From the IMG/VR virus record IMGVR_UViG_3300045051_000987, positions 49,553-113,552 of that record: a stretch of 64,000 nt of DNA. One strand, given 5' to 3'. Source of the DNA: a virus. Below, one piece after another: positions 37,869-46,231 of the stretch. Both the position numbers and the translations under genes were made by a program. Each line of letters begins with the position of its first letter. The stretch's first letter is position 1. The notes below the pieces were generated by a model. It did no database searches and was not told the DNA's origin. It saw only the letters and a list, made by a program, of their open reading frames with translations.

Positions 37869-40034
37869 TCAGGCCACCTCTTCCGCGTCGTCGAGATCGA
37901 GCTCTTCGTTCGCAGCGCCCGCCGGCACGAGCCCGGCCTCGATCACGAAGCGGGACACGTCGATCGGGACGACCTTCGCGCCGACCGAGGCCCTCGTGTA
38001 GTAGCTGACGTGGAGCACGTCGCGCGCGCGCGTCATCGCCACGTAGGCGAGGCGCCGCTCTTCGTCCATGTCCTCGGCGCGGCCGTGCGGGAGGAGCTTC
38101 TCGCCCGCGCCCGTGAGGAAGACCACCGGCCACTCGAGGCCCTTGCTGCGGTGGATGCTCATGAGCGTGATGCGATCGACGCCTTCCTCGCCCACCTTCG
38201 CGCGCTCCGCCGCTTCGAGCGTCTCGGCGATGTACTCGAGCAGGCCGTCGACGCTGTTGAAGCGCTCCGACGCGCGCACGAGCTCGCGGATGTTCGAGAC
38301 GCGGTTGTTCTCCGGGCTCTCGGCTCCCTCGTCGCGCGTGAGCCACTTCACGTAGTCGGTGCGCATGAGCATCTCGTCGATGAGAGACGCCGGCGTCGGG
38401 CGGTTCGCGCGCGTCGCAGCCTGAACCGGATCCTTCTCCGCGAGCTCGCGATCGTCGCGGATGCGCGTCGCCATGCCTTCGATGAGCGTGCACCACGCGA
38501 GCGCGCTGTCGCGCTGACGGCCCTGGATGCGCGACTCCGACGAGCGCGCGAGGTCGTGCACGATCTCGGTCCATCCGATCGACTCGCGACCCGACTCGCG
38601 CTCCGCGCGCGCCTCGATCTTCGCGACGAACTCACGACCGAGGAAGCGGAAGGGCGCGTTGATCGAGCGACGCACGTCGTCGAAGGTGCCCTTGCCCGCG
38701 GCGAGGCGGAGGTACGCGAGAACGTCCTTCACCTCCTTGCGCTCGTAGAAGTTGGTCCCGCCGATCACGACGTACGGGATGCGCGAGCCGAGGCACTGCT
38801 CCTCGAGCGCGCGGCTCTGAGCGTTCGTGCGGTAGAGGCACACGATGTCCTTCCACGCGCGCCCGTCCGCGTTGAGCTCGCGGATCGCGGTGACGACGCC
38901 CTCGGCCTCGGTGTCGGCGTCCGAGAATCGACGCACCTCGACGCTTCCCTCGAAGGGAACGCCCGCCGCCGTGCGGTAGTCCGAGACGCCCATCGGCGCG
39001 CCGTTGATCGTGCGCTCCGCCGTGATCTTCGTGCCGAGCGTCGTGCCGGGGCCCATCGCCGAGAGCACGCCGTTCGCGGCGTCGATGATCTTCGAGCCCG
39101 AGCGGTAGTTGCGGTGGAGCGAGATCGACGGGGCCGACCACGTGCTCGCGAAGTTGAGGATGCCGCTCGGGTCCGCGCCGCGGAAGCCGTAGATCGACTG
39201 CGCGGGATCGCCGACGACCATGTAGTTGCGGTGCTCGCCCGCGAGCATCTCGCAGATCGCGCGCTGCACGCCGTTCTCGTCCTGACACTCGTCCTGAAGG
39301 ACGTAGTCCCAGCGCTTCGCCCATCGCGCGCGGAGCTCCTCGCTCTCGTTCATGCGCCACCACATTTCGAGGAGCATGTCGTCGAACGTGATGAGCAGGC
39401 GCGCGCGACGTTCCTGCTCCGAGCGATCGTAGGCCTCCGCGAGACGACGAGGATCGCGCTGCGCGCTCGGCTTCTTCTCGTGGTACGCGACCGCCGCCTC
39501 GTAGGCCTCTTCGCTTCCGGGGAGCGCACAGTTGGCCTTGCACACGCCGATGAACTGCTCGACCGAAGTGAGGTCGGCACCGTCCCAATTCATCCCCTTG
39601 AAGCCGAGACAGTCCTTCACGACGGTGCGGAACCGATCGCGATCGTCGGTCTGCCATCGGCGGAAGTCGGACCACTCCTCGCGAAGAAACTGGTGCGCGA
39701 GGCTGTGGAACGTGCCCACGCGCGCCGAACTCGAGGCCTCGCCGGGGAGGAGCGACACGAGGCGCGACGTCATCTCGTCGGCCGCCTTCTTCGAGAACGT
39801 GAGGGCGAGCACGCGTGCGGGGTGCACGCCGTGCGCGAGGTGGAGCATCGCGATGCGGCGCACGAGCGCGGTTGTCTTCCCCGAGCCGGCGATCGCTGCG
39901 ACGAGCAGCGGCCCGTGGTTGTGCATCACGACCTGAGCCTGCTCGGGGTTGAGCCCTTCGAGGAGGCTCTCGCGAGTCGTCGGCGCGCGCGGAACGGGAC
40001 GCTTGGCGCGAGCGCGAGGCTGATTCTCTTCCAT
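37869..40034 (-). CDS. UvrD/Rep-type superfamily 1 helicase
   Basis: 721 aa, normal for the family. Motif I VAAIAGSGKTTALV (~45-58), Ia LTFSKKAADEM, II LQDECQDEN (variant of DExxD), III VVGDPAQSIYGFRG, IV RNYRS, V MSIHRSKGLEWPVVF and VI VAMTRARD are all visible. Translocates 3'-5' on single-stranded DNA. Leader hairpin and AAGGAG precede the ATG; the class A promoter above it is degenerate. Confidence 0.95.
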   Translation of the reverse strand: MEENQPRARAKRPVPRAPTTRESLLEGLNPEQAQVVMHNHGPLLVAAIAGSGKTTALVRRIAMLHLAHGVHPARVLALTFSKKAADEMTSRLVSLLPGEASSSARVGTFHSLAHQFLREEWSDFRRWQTDDRDRFRTVVKDCLGFKGMNWDGADLTSVEQFIGVCKANCALPGSEEAYEAAVAYHEKKPSAQRDPRRLAEAYDRSEQERRARLLITFDDMLLEMWWRMNESEELRARWAKRWDYVLQDECQDENGVQRAICEMLAGEHRNYMVVGDPAQSIYGFRGADPSGILNFASTWSAPSISLHRNYRSGSKIIDAANGVLSAMGPGTTLGTKITAERTINGAPMGVSDYRTAAGVPFEGSVEVRRFSDADTEAEGVVTAIRELNADGRAWKDIVCLYRTNAQSRALEEQCLGSRIPYVVIGGTNFYERKEVKDVLAYLRLAAGKGTFDDVRRSINAPFRFLGREFVAKIEARAERESGRESIGWTEIVHDLARSSESRIQGRQRDSALAWCTLIEGMATRIRDDRELAEKDPVQAATRANRPTPASLIDEMLMRTDYVKWLTRDEGAESPENNRVSNIRELVRASERFNSVDGLLEYIAETLEAAERAKVGEEGVDRITLMSIHRSKGLEWPVVFLTGAGEKLLPHGRAEDMDEERRLAYVAMTRARDVLHVSYYTRASVGAKVVPIDVSRFVIEAGLVPAGAANEELDLDDAEEVA

Positions 40035-40414
40035 CGTCGATTCTCCTTGGGGCGAGCCCCGAAGCTGTCTCCCTGCGAGACGAGATGGAACCTAGCCGGA
40101 CGCCGCGCGCATGTCCAGATTGATTTAGGTGGCTCCTCTGGATTTCGCGGATCACCCTGTTCACCCGGGTGAACACGAGATCCGCGGGCCTTCTTGCGCT
40201 TCTCTCGACGAAGACGCCTCGCTTCTGCGAGATCGTCCTCAAGCGCGAGGCGAAAGATCCATCGATCGACGGTGTTCTCCTCGACGTTCAGGATCCGCGC
40301 GGCGCCGCAAATGTTGCCCTCGCTCTTCCGCAGCGCGTTCCTCACGCGACGACGAGCGAGCTCGGTCTCGCCCGCGCGCATGATGCGTCCAATCTCGGTG
40401 CTTCGGTTCGGCAT
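39926..40414 (-). CDS. Fis/NtrC-type HTH protein overlapping helicase leader
   Basis: 162 aa. Residues ~23-56 (RVRNALRKSEGNICGAARIL, NVEENTVDRWI) match the Fis-type helix-turn-helix. A very basic helix follows (RREKRKKARG). From ~residue 80 the frame runs through the palindrome (RVHPGEQ), the class A remnant (PKSIWTC) and 108 nt into the helicase in another frame, so the tail may be non-essential read-through. Candidate transcription factor acting on its own downstream region. Confidence 0.65.
   Translation of the reverse strand: MPNRSTEIGRIMRAGETELARRRVRNALRKSEGNICGAARILNVEENTVDRWIFRLALEDDLAEARRLRREKRKKARGSRVHPGEQGDPRNPEEPPKSIWTCARRPARFHLVSQGDSFGARPKENRRWKRISLALAPSVPFRARRRLARASSKGSTPSRLRS
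40049..40060 (-). promoter_or_regulatory. Leader hairpin before Shine-Dalgarno (GGGGCTCGCCCC)
   Basis: Copy 7, followed by AAGGAG of the UvrD-type helicase. Confidence 0.75.
40118..40130 (-). promoter_or_regulatory. Class A remnant (ACCTAAATCAATC)
   Basis: The downstream half of the class A element is intact but TATACC is replaced by GCCACC and no CTGGCR lies 18 nt upstream. Either a dead promoter or a separate protein site. Confidence 0.6.
40157..40176. promoter_or_regulatory. Palindrome, copy 6
   Basis: TGTTCACCCGGGTGAACA at 40158-40175, 27 bp upstream of the class A remnant, in the Fis-type gene. Confidence 0.9.
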
Positions 40415-40421
40415 GACGAGC

Positions 40422-41435
40422 TCATCGTGCACGACGAAGCGCACCGTGCACGTGCGTGATCGCCTCGCGCCACGCGGCGCCGTTCGCTTCGTCGCTCGCA
40501 TCGTCGGGGGCGATGTCGAAGTGCACACGTCGGAGCGTTGTGTAGCGCGCGAGCAGCTCGTAGAGGCGCTCGAAGGCCGTGTCGCCGGCCTTGTCAGGAT
40601 CGGTCGCGACGAGCACCGCGTCGAAGCGTGCGAGGGCTTCGATCTTCTCGGCGCCGAGGTTGTTCGCTCCGAGGATCGCGCACGGGTTCGGCGCTCCCGC
40701 GCGCTCCATCGCGAGAGCCTTGAACACGCCCTCTGTCACCGTCGCGACGCGCACATCGCGATCGAAACCGGGCTCGCCGAAGAGGGCCGCATCGGGACGA
40801 CACCCGCGCTCGCTCTTCGCGTCCGGCGTCAGGTAGCGCACGCGACCGTCGTCGAGGAACGCGCGCGCGACGTACGAAAGCAGGCGCCCGCCGGTGTACA
40901 CGGGCACGACGACGCGCCACGCGCAGCGCCCGATCGTCGCGAAGCCGATGTGCCACCGCGTGATCTGCCAGTCGGGGATCCCGCGCCCGTGATCGACGAT
41001 CGGCTTCGTGAGGTAGCTGAGCGCGCGCGGATGCCACTCGCTCCCGTCGACGCTCGGGATCATCACACCGCGCGGGAGCTCGAGCTCGACGCGATCGCGG
41101 CGCGGCATCACGACGCGGAGCCGCGGAAGGTCGTCGTCCTCGAGCGCACGCGAGTGACCGCGCACGACGTGCTCCCAGCACCAAGCGCCGGCTTCCTCGA
41201 TCGTGAGCCCGCGAACGGCCGCGACGAGCTCCCACGGGCCGCCGCCGAACCCGCAGCTCATGCACCAGTGCGAGCCGTGCCGCACGCCGCCGTCGTCGAT
41301 GATCGACCACGATGGATCGCGATCATCGTGCGCCGGATCCGGGCACACGCTCTTCCACAGCCGACCTTCACGCTTCGCGCGGATCCCAAGCTGCTCGAGG
41401 AGACGCGGGATCGGGACACGGACGCGAGAAGCCAC
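40422..41435 (-). CDS. DnaG-type primase (CHC2 zinc finger plus Toprim)
   Basis: 337 aa. C31, H36, C58 and C61 (SVCPDPAHDD and HWCMSCG) form the CHC2 zinc finger. The Toprim core is VTEGVFKALAM with LVATDPDKAGD. Shorter than bacterial DnaG and lacks the helicase-interaction domain, as is common in phages. GTG start 5 nt after a GATGAT variant box. Sits two genes from the DnaB-type helicase. Confidence 0.9.
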   Translation of the reverse strand: MASRVRVPIPRLLEQLGIRAKREGRLWKSVCPDPAHDDRDPSWSIIDDGGVRHGSHWCMSCGFGGGPWELVAAVRGLTIEEAGAWCWEHVVRGHSRALEDDDLPRLRVVMPRRDRVELELPRGVMIPSVDGSEWHPRALSYLTKPIVDHGRGIPDWQITRWHIGFATIGRCAWRVVVPVYTGGRLLSYVARAFLDDGRVRYLTPDAKSERGCRPDAALFGEPGFDRDVRVATVTEGVFKALAMERAGAPNPCAILGANNLGAEKIEALARFDAVLVATDPDKAGDTAFERLYELLARYTTLRRVHFDIAPDDASDEANGAAWREAITHVHGALRRAR

Positions 41436-41440
41436 GGCCC

Positions 41441-41446
41441 ATCATC
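41441..41446 (-). promoter_or_regulatory. Class B promoter variant (GATGAT)
   Basis: CGGGATGATGGG with a 5-nt gap to the GTG of the primase. Confidence 0.5.
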
Positions 41447-41699
41447 CCGCGCCGTCGCTCTCGAGGAGCTCCATCCGAACGCACCACTCGCACGAGCCCT
41501 CGCCCGCGCAGCGGCACCGACCGTTCGGGTGCATGAGATCCGAGCTCTCGCGCACGCTCATCGCAGCGAGCGCCGTGTCGACGATCGCGCTCTCGGCGCG
41601 CACGTCTTCCTCGATCGGCGTGCCCTCCGCGCGACGGCGTAGGCGCTCCATCGCGTTGCGGATCGCGCGCTCAGGTTCATCTTCGGCGAGGGTGCTCAT
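41442..41699 (-). CDS. Small protein, 85 aa, cysteine-rich end
   Basis: MSTLAEDEPERAIRNAMERL; helical, with a C-terminal CRCAGEGSCEWC cluster likely to bind zinc. Begins 3 nt after the DnaB-type helicase. Role unknown. Confidence 0.65.
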   Translation of the reverse strand: MSTLAEDEPERAIRNAMERLRRRAEGTPIEEDVRAESAIVDTALAAMSVRESSDLMHPNGRCRCAGEGSCEWCVRMELLESDGAG

Positions 41700-41702
41700 C
41701 GT

Positions 41703-43259
41703 TCAGTCCCTTCGCGACGGCTTGCGCTTCGAGGTCTGCTTCACGTTGATCTCGCCGACGTCGCCGAACTCGCGCGACGCCTCGAGCCCCGGATCGTAGG
41801 GCACCTCTTCGCCGCCGGTGATCAGGCCGCACGAGCCCTGCCAGTCGAAGCGCACCGACCAGAACGCGCGGCCCTTGCGCTGCTTGAGGTTGATCACCTC
41901 GAGCGAGTCGTCGGGGATCCCTCGCTTGAAGTGAGCATCGCGGTGCACGCCCCACAGAAGATCCGCGACTTCGACGAAGGCGCCGGAGCCCTTCACCGAC
42001 TCGCGCGTGGGGCGCTTGTCGGGCCGCTGCTCGACCTCCTTGAGCTTGAGCTGGTGGACCATGATCCCGTGCACGTTGTAGCGCGCGTGCATGTCCTGCT
42101 GGCGGTAGAGGGCTTTCGTCACGCCGTCGTACGAAAGATCGATCAGGCACCGCTCCCACAGGTCGGAGACCACGACGTCGCACCCGCTCTCCGCGATGTA
42201 GCCCTCCCACACGTCGAGCGAGCGATCGTTGCTCGGCCGGCCCTTGCCCGAGTCGATCGAGAAAAAGGCGTTGTCCATGAAGTGAATGCGCTCGGTGATC
42301 CAGTCGATCGCGTCGTGCGCGTCGGCGAGCTCGTCGGGCGTGAGGTTCCCTTGCACCACGCGATCGATGTCGATCCGGCATCGCTGCGCGACCATCACAT
42401 CGAGGCCGAGGCTGTCGGTTCCCATCTCCCACGCGCCCACGAGCACGCGTCGATCGAGAGCTGCGAGACGCAGCGCGAAGTCGGCCGTGAACGTGCTCTT
42501 GCCCGAGCCCGAGAGACCGACGACGAGCGACGTGCGCTTCGGCATCACGCCCTCGACGAGACGTGCATCGATCGCGTCGTAGCCCGACGGGTAGAAGTTG
42601 CCCGACGCGGCGCGCGCCGCGAGCTCGGCCTTCCACGATCGGTTCAGCTCATCGGGGCGTCGCATGAACTTCCGCCCGCCGACGCCGCCCTCGACCGCAC
42701 GAAGGAGAGCGCGCGCGGAGCCGGCGAGAGCTTCGGCGCTCGTCTTCGGATCCTTGAGCAGGCGCACGAACTCCGGCATCGCACCGCGCACGATGCGCGC
42801 GCGCGTCGCGTCCCATCGAAGCGTCTCGACGTGATAGGCGAGGTTCTCGGGCACCTTCGCAGCATCCTCGATGCTCTCGAGGTAGCCGTCGTCGACGGGC
42901 ACGCCCTCGTCAGCGATCAGGCGCCGGAACACGTCCGAGTCGAACTCGAGATCGTGCTCCTCCATCACGAGCAACGCGCGCTGCATCGCGGTGTGCTCGG
43001 GCACGAGGAACTCGTCGGGTGAGAGCGAGCGCACGAGCGTCTTGCGCGACGCGCGCGATGCGATCGCAGCCGCGATCACGACCCGCTCGTTCGTCGCGTC
43101 ATAGACGATCTCGTCACGCTTCTCGGCGGGCTTGCGCTGCGTGCGCTCGGTCGGGCGCGGCGCCGTCTTCGGCGCTTCCTCCACGCGCTGATCGAGCTGC
43201 TCCTTCACACGCTCGGCGATCTCCTCCGGCGGGAGGATCGGGGGTCGCTTCGCCGCCAC
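41703..43259 (-). CDS. DnaB-type replicative helicase
   Basis: 518 aa. N-terminal helical domain (ERVVIAAAIASRASRKTLVR at ~58-77), then RecA-type core with Walker A GLSGSGKST (248-256), a DnaB-like GAWEMGTDSLGLDVMVAQR helix, Walker B-like CDVVVSDLWE and a later MVHQLKLKE. Unwinds 5'-3' ahead of the phage polymerase together with the primase. GTG start. Confidence 0.9.
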   Translation of the reverse strand: MAAKRPPILPPEEIAERVKEQLDQRVEEAPKTAPRPTERTQRKPAEKRDEIVYDATNERVVIAAAIASRASRKTLVRSLSPDEFLVPEHTAMQRALLVMEEHDLEFDSDVFRRLIADEGVPVDDGYLESIEDAAKVPENLAYHVETLRWDATRARIVRGAMPEFVRLLKDPKTSAEALAGSARALLRAVEGGVGGRKFMRRPDELNRSWKAELAARAASGNFYPSGYDAIDARLVEGVMPKRTSLVVGLSGSGKSTFTADFALRLAALDRRVLVGAWEMGTDSLGLDVMVAQRCRIDIDRVVQGNLTPDELADAHDAIDWITERIHFMDNAFFSIDSGKGRPSNDRSLDVWEGYIAESGCDVVVSDLWERCLIDLSYDGVTKALYRQQDMHARYNVHGIMVHQLKLKEVEQRPDKRPTRESVKGSGAFVEVADLLWGVHRDAHFKRGIPDDSLEVINLKQRKGRAFWSVRFDWQGSCGLITGGEEVPYDPGLEASREFGDVGEINVKQTSKRKPSRRD

Positions 43260-43262
43260 CGA

Positions 43263-43769
43263 TCAGGCTCCACGTCGCTGCGACGCCGCCACGCGGAAGT
43301 CGGTCACGAGCTTGTCGCCGAACTGCATGCGCCAACCCATGCGGTTCCGATCCTTCTTCTCGCGCTTGGCCCACTCCGAGCGCTCCTTCTCGCGCTTCCA
43401 CGCCCATCGGATGAAGATCGCGCAGCGCGCGCCGTCGTCATCGAAGTGCGTGTGCAGCACGCGCAGCGCCGCGCGCGACGCAGCTCGGAACTCCGCCGCG
43501 TTCTCGAGCTCGACGGGCTCGACCGAATAGACCGAGCGATGACACCACGCGTAGAGCCCGAGCATCGTGCGAGCGTCGGCGCCGTCCCACTCACCGCTCT
43601 TCGCTCGAGCGTCGGCCGATCGGATCGCAGCTTGTATGTCCGAGAGCGCCCGCCCGCGCGTGGCGCCTGCGACGCGATGAGCCTTCGTCGGATCGTCGAG
43701 GAAGTCGCTGAGGCCTTCGGAGACCGCGATCGGCTCGGGGGGCGTTGGTCGACGCACGCGGCTCCTCAC
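43263..43769 (-). CDS. Hypothetical protein, 168 aa
   Basis: GTG start (MRSRVRRPTPPEPIAVSEGL) in a GTGA overlap. Helical, tryptophan-containing, basic towards the end (RWAWKREKERSEWAKREKKD). Directly upstream of the replicative helicase, so a helicase loader or accessory is possible but not shown. Confidence 0.65.
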   Translation of the reverse strand: MRSRVRRPTPPEPIAVSEGLSDFLDDPTKAHRVAGATRGRALSDIQAAIRSADARAKSGEWDGADARTMLGLYAWCHRSVYSVEPVELENAAEFRAASRAALRVLHTHFDDDGARCAIFIRWAWKREKERSEWAKREKKDRNRMGWRMQFGDKLVTDFRVAASQRRGA

Positions 43770-44293
43770 TCGGTCGCTCCCTCTGCGGCCTTCGCTGCCT
43801 TCGCTGCGTCGTTCTTGATGAAGTCTGCGTAGATCCGCCTGTACTTCGCGGTCCCCGCGGCTTCGGCGTGCGCCGCGAGCCACGCCATGATCGTGCGGGC
43901 CTGCTCCTCGACGTCGTCTCCCTCGACGAGCTTGCGCGTGAAGATGAGCCCGCCGAACTTCACCATCGCGTACTGCTTCGGGAGCGGGAGCGTGACCTCG
44001 GGGTACGAGCACACGAGCACGTCGCCATCGCGCGCGATGAAGGTCCCGATCGGCGAGGCCTTGCCGTCACGCTCGACGTGCGCGCGCGCCGCGCCCTTCG
44101 GCGGATCCTTGCGCAGCTCGTCGACCTTCGCGCGCGCCTCCTCGGCCTGAGCTCGAGCAGCGGCTTCCTCGCGTCGCGCTTCGGCTTGGATCGCAGCGGC
44201 CTCTTCGGCGTCGACGTCGTTCGGCGCGGGCGTCGCCGGCTTGCTGAGCTCGGGGCGCTTCACACGCCGCACTGGCTGGGTCTGATCGGTCAC
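43766..44293 (-). CDS. Hypothetical protein, 175 aa
   Basis: GTG start with AGGAGG 6 nt before it. Residues ~30-65 are an alanine/glutamate helix, then a beta-rich part (PIGTFIARDGDVLVCSYPEV). Function unknown. Confidence 0.65.
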   Translation of the reverse strand: MTDQTQPVRRVKRPELSKPATPAPNDVDAEEAAAIQAEARREEAAARAQAEEARAKVDELRKDPPKGAARAHVERDGKASPIGTFIARDGDVLVCSYPEVTLPLPKQYAMVKFGGLIFTRKLVEGDDVEEQARTIMAWLAAHAEAAGTAKYRRIYADFIKNDAAKAAKAAEGATE

Positions 44294-44311
44294 GAGAGCC
44301 TCCTCGGGCGC

Positions 44312-44317
44312 ATCATG
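44312..44317 (-). promoter_or_regulatory. Class B promoter with short leader (CATGAT)
   Basis: GCGGCATGATGCG, 18 nt before the GTG at 44293 with AGGAGG between. Overlaps the SF2 helicase stop. Confidence 0.5.
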
Positions 44318-45770
44318 CCGCGCGGGTGAGGAGCTCTCCGATCTCGACGATGCTCGTGCGTCCGCCGTTCCACCCACCGAAGGTCTTCGGCATCGAAGGG
44401 AACACGTGGCGATCCCACACGACGTAGAGCCGGCCGAGATCCTTCGCTTCGGCGGGACGACACACGCGCCCTCGCACCTGACCGAAGAACTGTCGGTTGT
44501 TCCCGATCGGAGTCGTCATCACGCCCGACCGCACCGCGGGCATATCGATCCCCTGACCGACCGCCTTGAACGTGCCCACGCACACCGGCACCTCGCCCGT
44601 CTTGAGGCGAGCCTTGTCCTCGGAAAAGCGCACGCGGTTCTCGTCACCGCCGAGGAGTAGACCGCTCGAGACGCCGGCGTCGAAGAGCTCGGTGTCGGCG
44701 AGCGTGCGCGCGTGCTCGATGCGATGCGTGAACACGAGTGATGGCGCCTCGCGCGCGCTCAGCCACCGCACGAGCTCGACGATCAGCGCGTTGCGCGCGG
44801 GGTCGGTCGTGATCTCGTCGAGCAGTTGGTTGAAGTCGCGCTCGCCGCCGGCCGCGTCGCGATACCAGTCCGCGCGGAAGTCGGTCGGGACGAAGACGAT
44901 CTCAACGGGCGTGATCGAGCCCTCTTGCTCGAGCACGTCGCGCTCGATCTCGTACACGACGCGCCCGAACTGGTCGTAGATCAGGAACTCCTTCTTGTCG
45001 CGACGCGTCTCGTCGGCCGTCACACCCACGCGGTAGCGCGCGCCGAAGGAGCTGATCACGTTCTGGAACGTCGACGCCGCCACCATGTGAGCCTCGTCGA
45101 CGCCCACGAGCCCGAAGCGCCCGGCGACCTGATCGAGCGGGAAGCTCTTGCTGTTCAACGTCTGCGCGAGCGCGAGCGTGAGGCGTGATCCCGTCGTGAG
45201 CTTCGAGGATCCGCGGAGCACTCCGATCTCGCGCTCGCTCAGCCCGAGCTTCTCCACCGCGACGTCGATCCACTGCGTGAGCAGGTTCGAGTCGTACATG
45301 ATCCAGAGCGCCGGTTGCCCCGCGAACTTCGAGAGCGCGAGGCCCGCGAGCGTCTTTCCGCTCCCGGTCGGCGCGCGGATGATGCCCTGCTCGGCCTTGA
45401 GCACGGCCTCGATCGCTTCGTCCTGATACCACCGCGGCGTGAAGCGCAGCGGAGGCCAGTCCACGGGGTCGTGACGCGTCCGGCGATCGAGGAAACGGAT
45501 CCCGTAGTCGTGGGCCTTCGCGATGTTCCTGAGCCGCTCGGTGGCGCCGCGCGGGAGCGAGAGGCTCTCGGCCGGTGTGCCCTTGTCGTGGAGCTCCCAC
45601 GTCGGGATCTGGCTCGAGGTGCCCCACGTCGCGAAGCCCATCCCCTTCTTCTTGTGGAAGTCCGGATTCGCGTGCGTGGTGGCCTTCTTGAGCTCGGCGA
45701 CGAACGATCGCGGCAGACCGGCCGGGAGCCGGATGCGCGAGTCGAGGATCACCGTGAGGTCTTTCGCCAC
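44313..45770 (-). CDS. Superfamily 2 helicase (UvsW/DEAH-like)
   Basis: 485 aa. Motif I APTGSGKT (133-140), II VDEAH, III VTAD, then LVFTHRIEHARTLA, GTFKAVGQGIDMP (V) and QVRGRVCR (VI). The architecture suits a branch-migration or annealing helicase like T4 UvsW, but sequence alone does not separate these. GTG start 5 nt after CATGAT, with two palindromes upstream, one covering the -35 region. Confidence 0.92.
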   Translation of the reverse strand: MAKDLTVILDSRIRLPAGLPRSFVAELKKATTHANPDFHKKKGMGFATWGTSSQIPTWELHDKGTPAESLSLPRGATERLRNIAKAHDYGIRFLDRRTRHDPVDWPPLRFTPRWYQDEAIEAVLKAEQGIIRAPTGSGKTLAGLALSKFAGQPALWIMYDSNLLTQWIDVAVEKLGLSEREIGVLRGSSKLTTGSRLTLALAQTLNSKSFPLDQVAGRFGLVGVDEAHMVAASTFQNVISSFGARYRVGVTADETRRDKKEFLIYDQFGRVVYEIERDVLEQEGSITPVEIVFVPTDFRADWYRDAAGGERDFNQLLDEITTDPARNALIVELVRWLSAREAPSLVFTHRIEHARTLADTELFDAGVSSGLLLGGDENRVRFSEDKARLKTGEVPVCVGTFKAVGQGIDMPAVRSGVMTTPIGNNRQFFGQVRGRVCRPAEAKDLGRLYVVWDRHVFPSMPKTFGGWNGGRTSIVEIGELLTRAA

Positions 45771-45775
45771 GCCCC

Positions 45776-45781
45776 ATCATG
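45776..45781 (-). promoter_or_regulatory. Class B leaderless promoter -10 (CATGAT), helicase
   Basis: GCGGCATGATGGGG with a 5-nt gap to the GTG at 45770. The palindrome ends 6 nt upstream. Confidence 0.65.
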
Positions 45782-45787
45782 CCGCGC

Positions 45788-45807
45788 GTGTTCACCCGGG
45801 TGAACAC
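45788..45807. promoter_or_regulatory. Palindrome, copy 7 (operator over -35)
   Basis: Lies at about -18 to -37 of the helicase promoter, where a bound dimer would block polymerase. Confidence 0.92.
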
Positions 45808-45823
45808 GAGGGGTGGACGGGGC

Positions 45824-46231
45824 TCAGCGTGAGGACGTGTTCACCCGGGTGAACACGTTCGCCGCCTGCTTCGCGATCGCAGCGATCACGAGGATCGTCT
45901 CGTGACGTCGACGGCGCCGCTGCGCGACCTGCTCCTCGGTGAAGAGCTTCGGCTTGATCACGTCGTCCTCACGGATGAGCTTCTTCTCGAAGTCGATGAG
46001 GTCGTCGATCGTGATCCGATCGATGTGCGAGCCGCGCACGAGGTACGGGTCTCGGAGCGCCGGTGCTTCGAGGTCGACCTCGACACCCACGACGCGCCCG
46101 CTGTCGTCCACCGCGAGGAGCGCAGGCCATTCGTTGCCCGTGACGAGCTGCGCGAACAGGGGGAAGTCGGCCGCTGCGCGCGTCATGGCGAACGTCGGAG
46201 ACACGAGGAGGATCACGGGGGTCTTCTTCAC
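45824..46231 (-). CDS. Hypothetical protein, 135 aa
   Basis: GTG start (MKKTPVILLVSPTFAMTRAA) in a GTGA overlap. Alpha/beta, ending in a basic helix. The last residues (NVFTRVNTSSR) are encoded by palindrome copy 8. Confidence 0.62.
   Translation of the reverse strand: MKKTPVILLVSPTFAMTRAAADFPLFAQLVTGNEWPALLAVDDSGRVVGVEVDLEAPALRDPYLVRGSHIDRITIDDLIDFEKKLIREDDVIKPKLFTEEQVAQRRRRRHETILVIAAIAKQAANVFTRVNTSSR
45837..45856. promoter_or_regulatory. Palindrome, copy 8 (paired with copy 7)
   Basis: 49 bp from copy 7, the only close pair in the window, suggesting cooperative binding upstream of the SF2 helicase. Confidence 0.92.
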
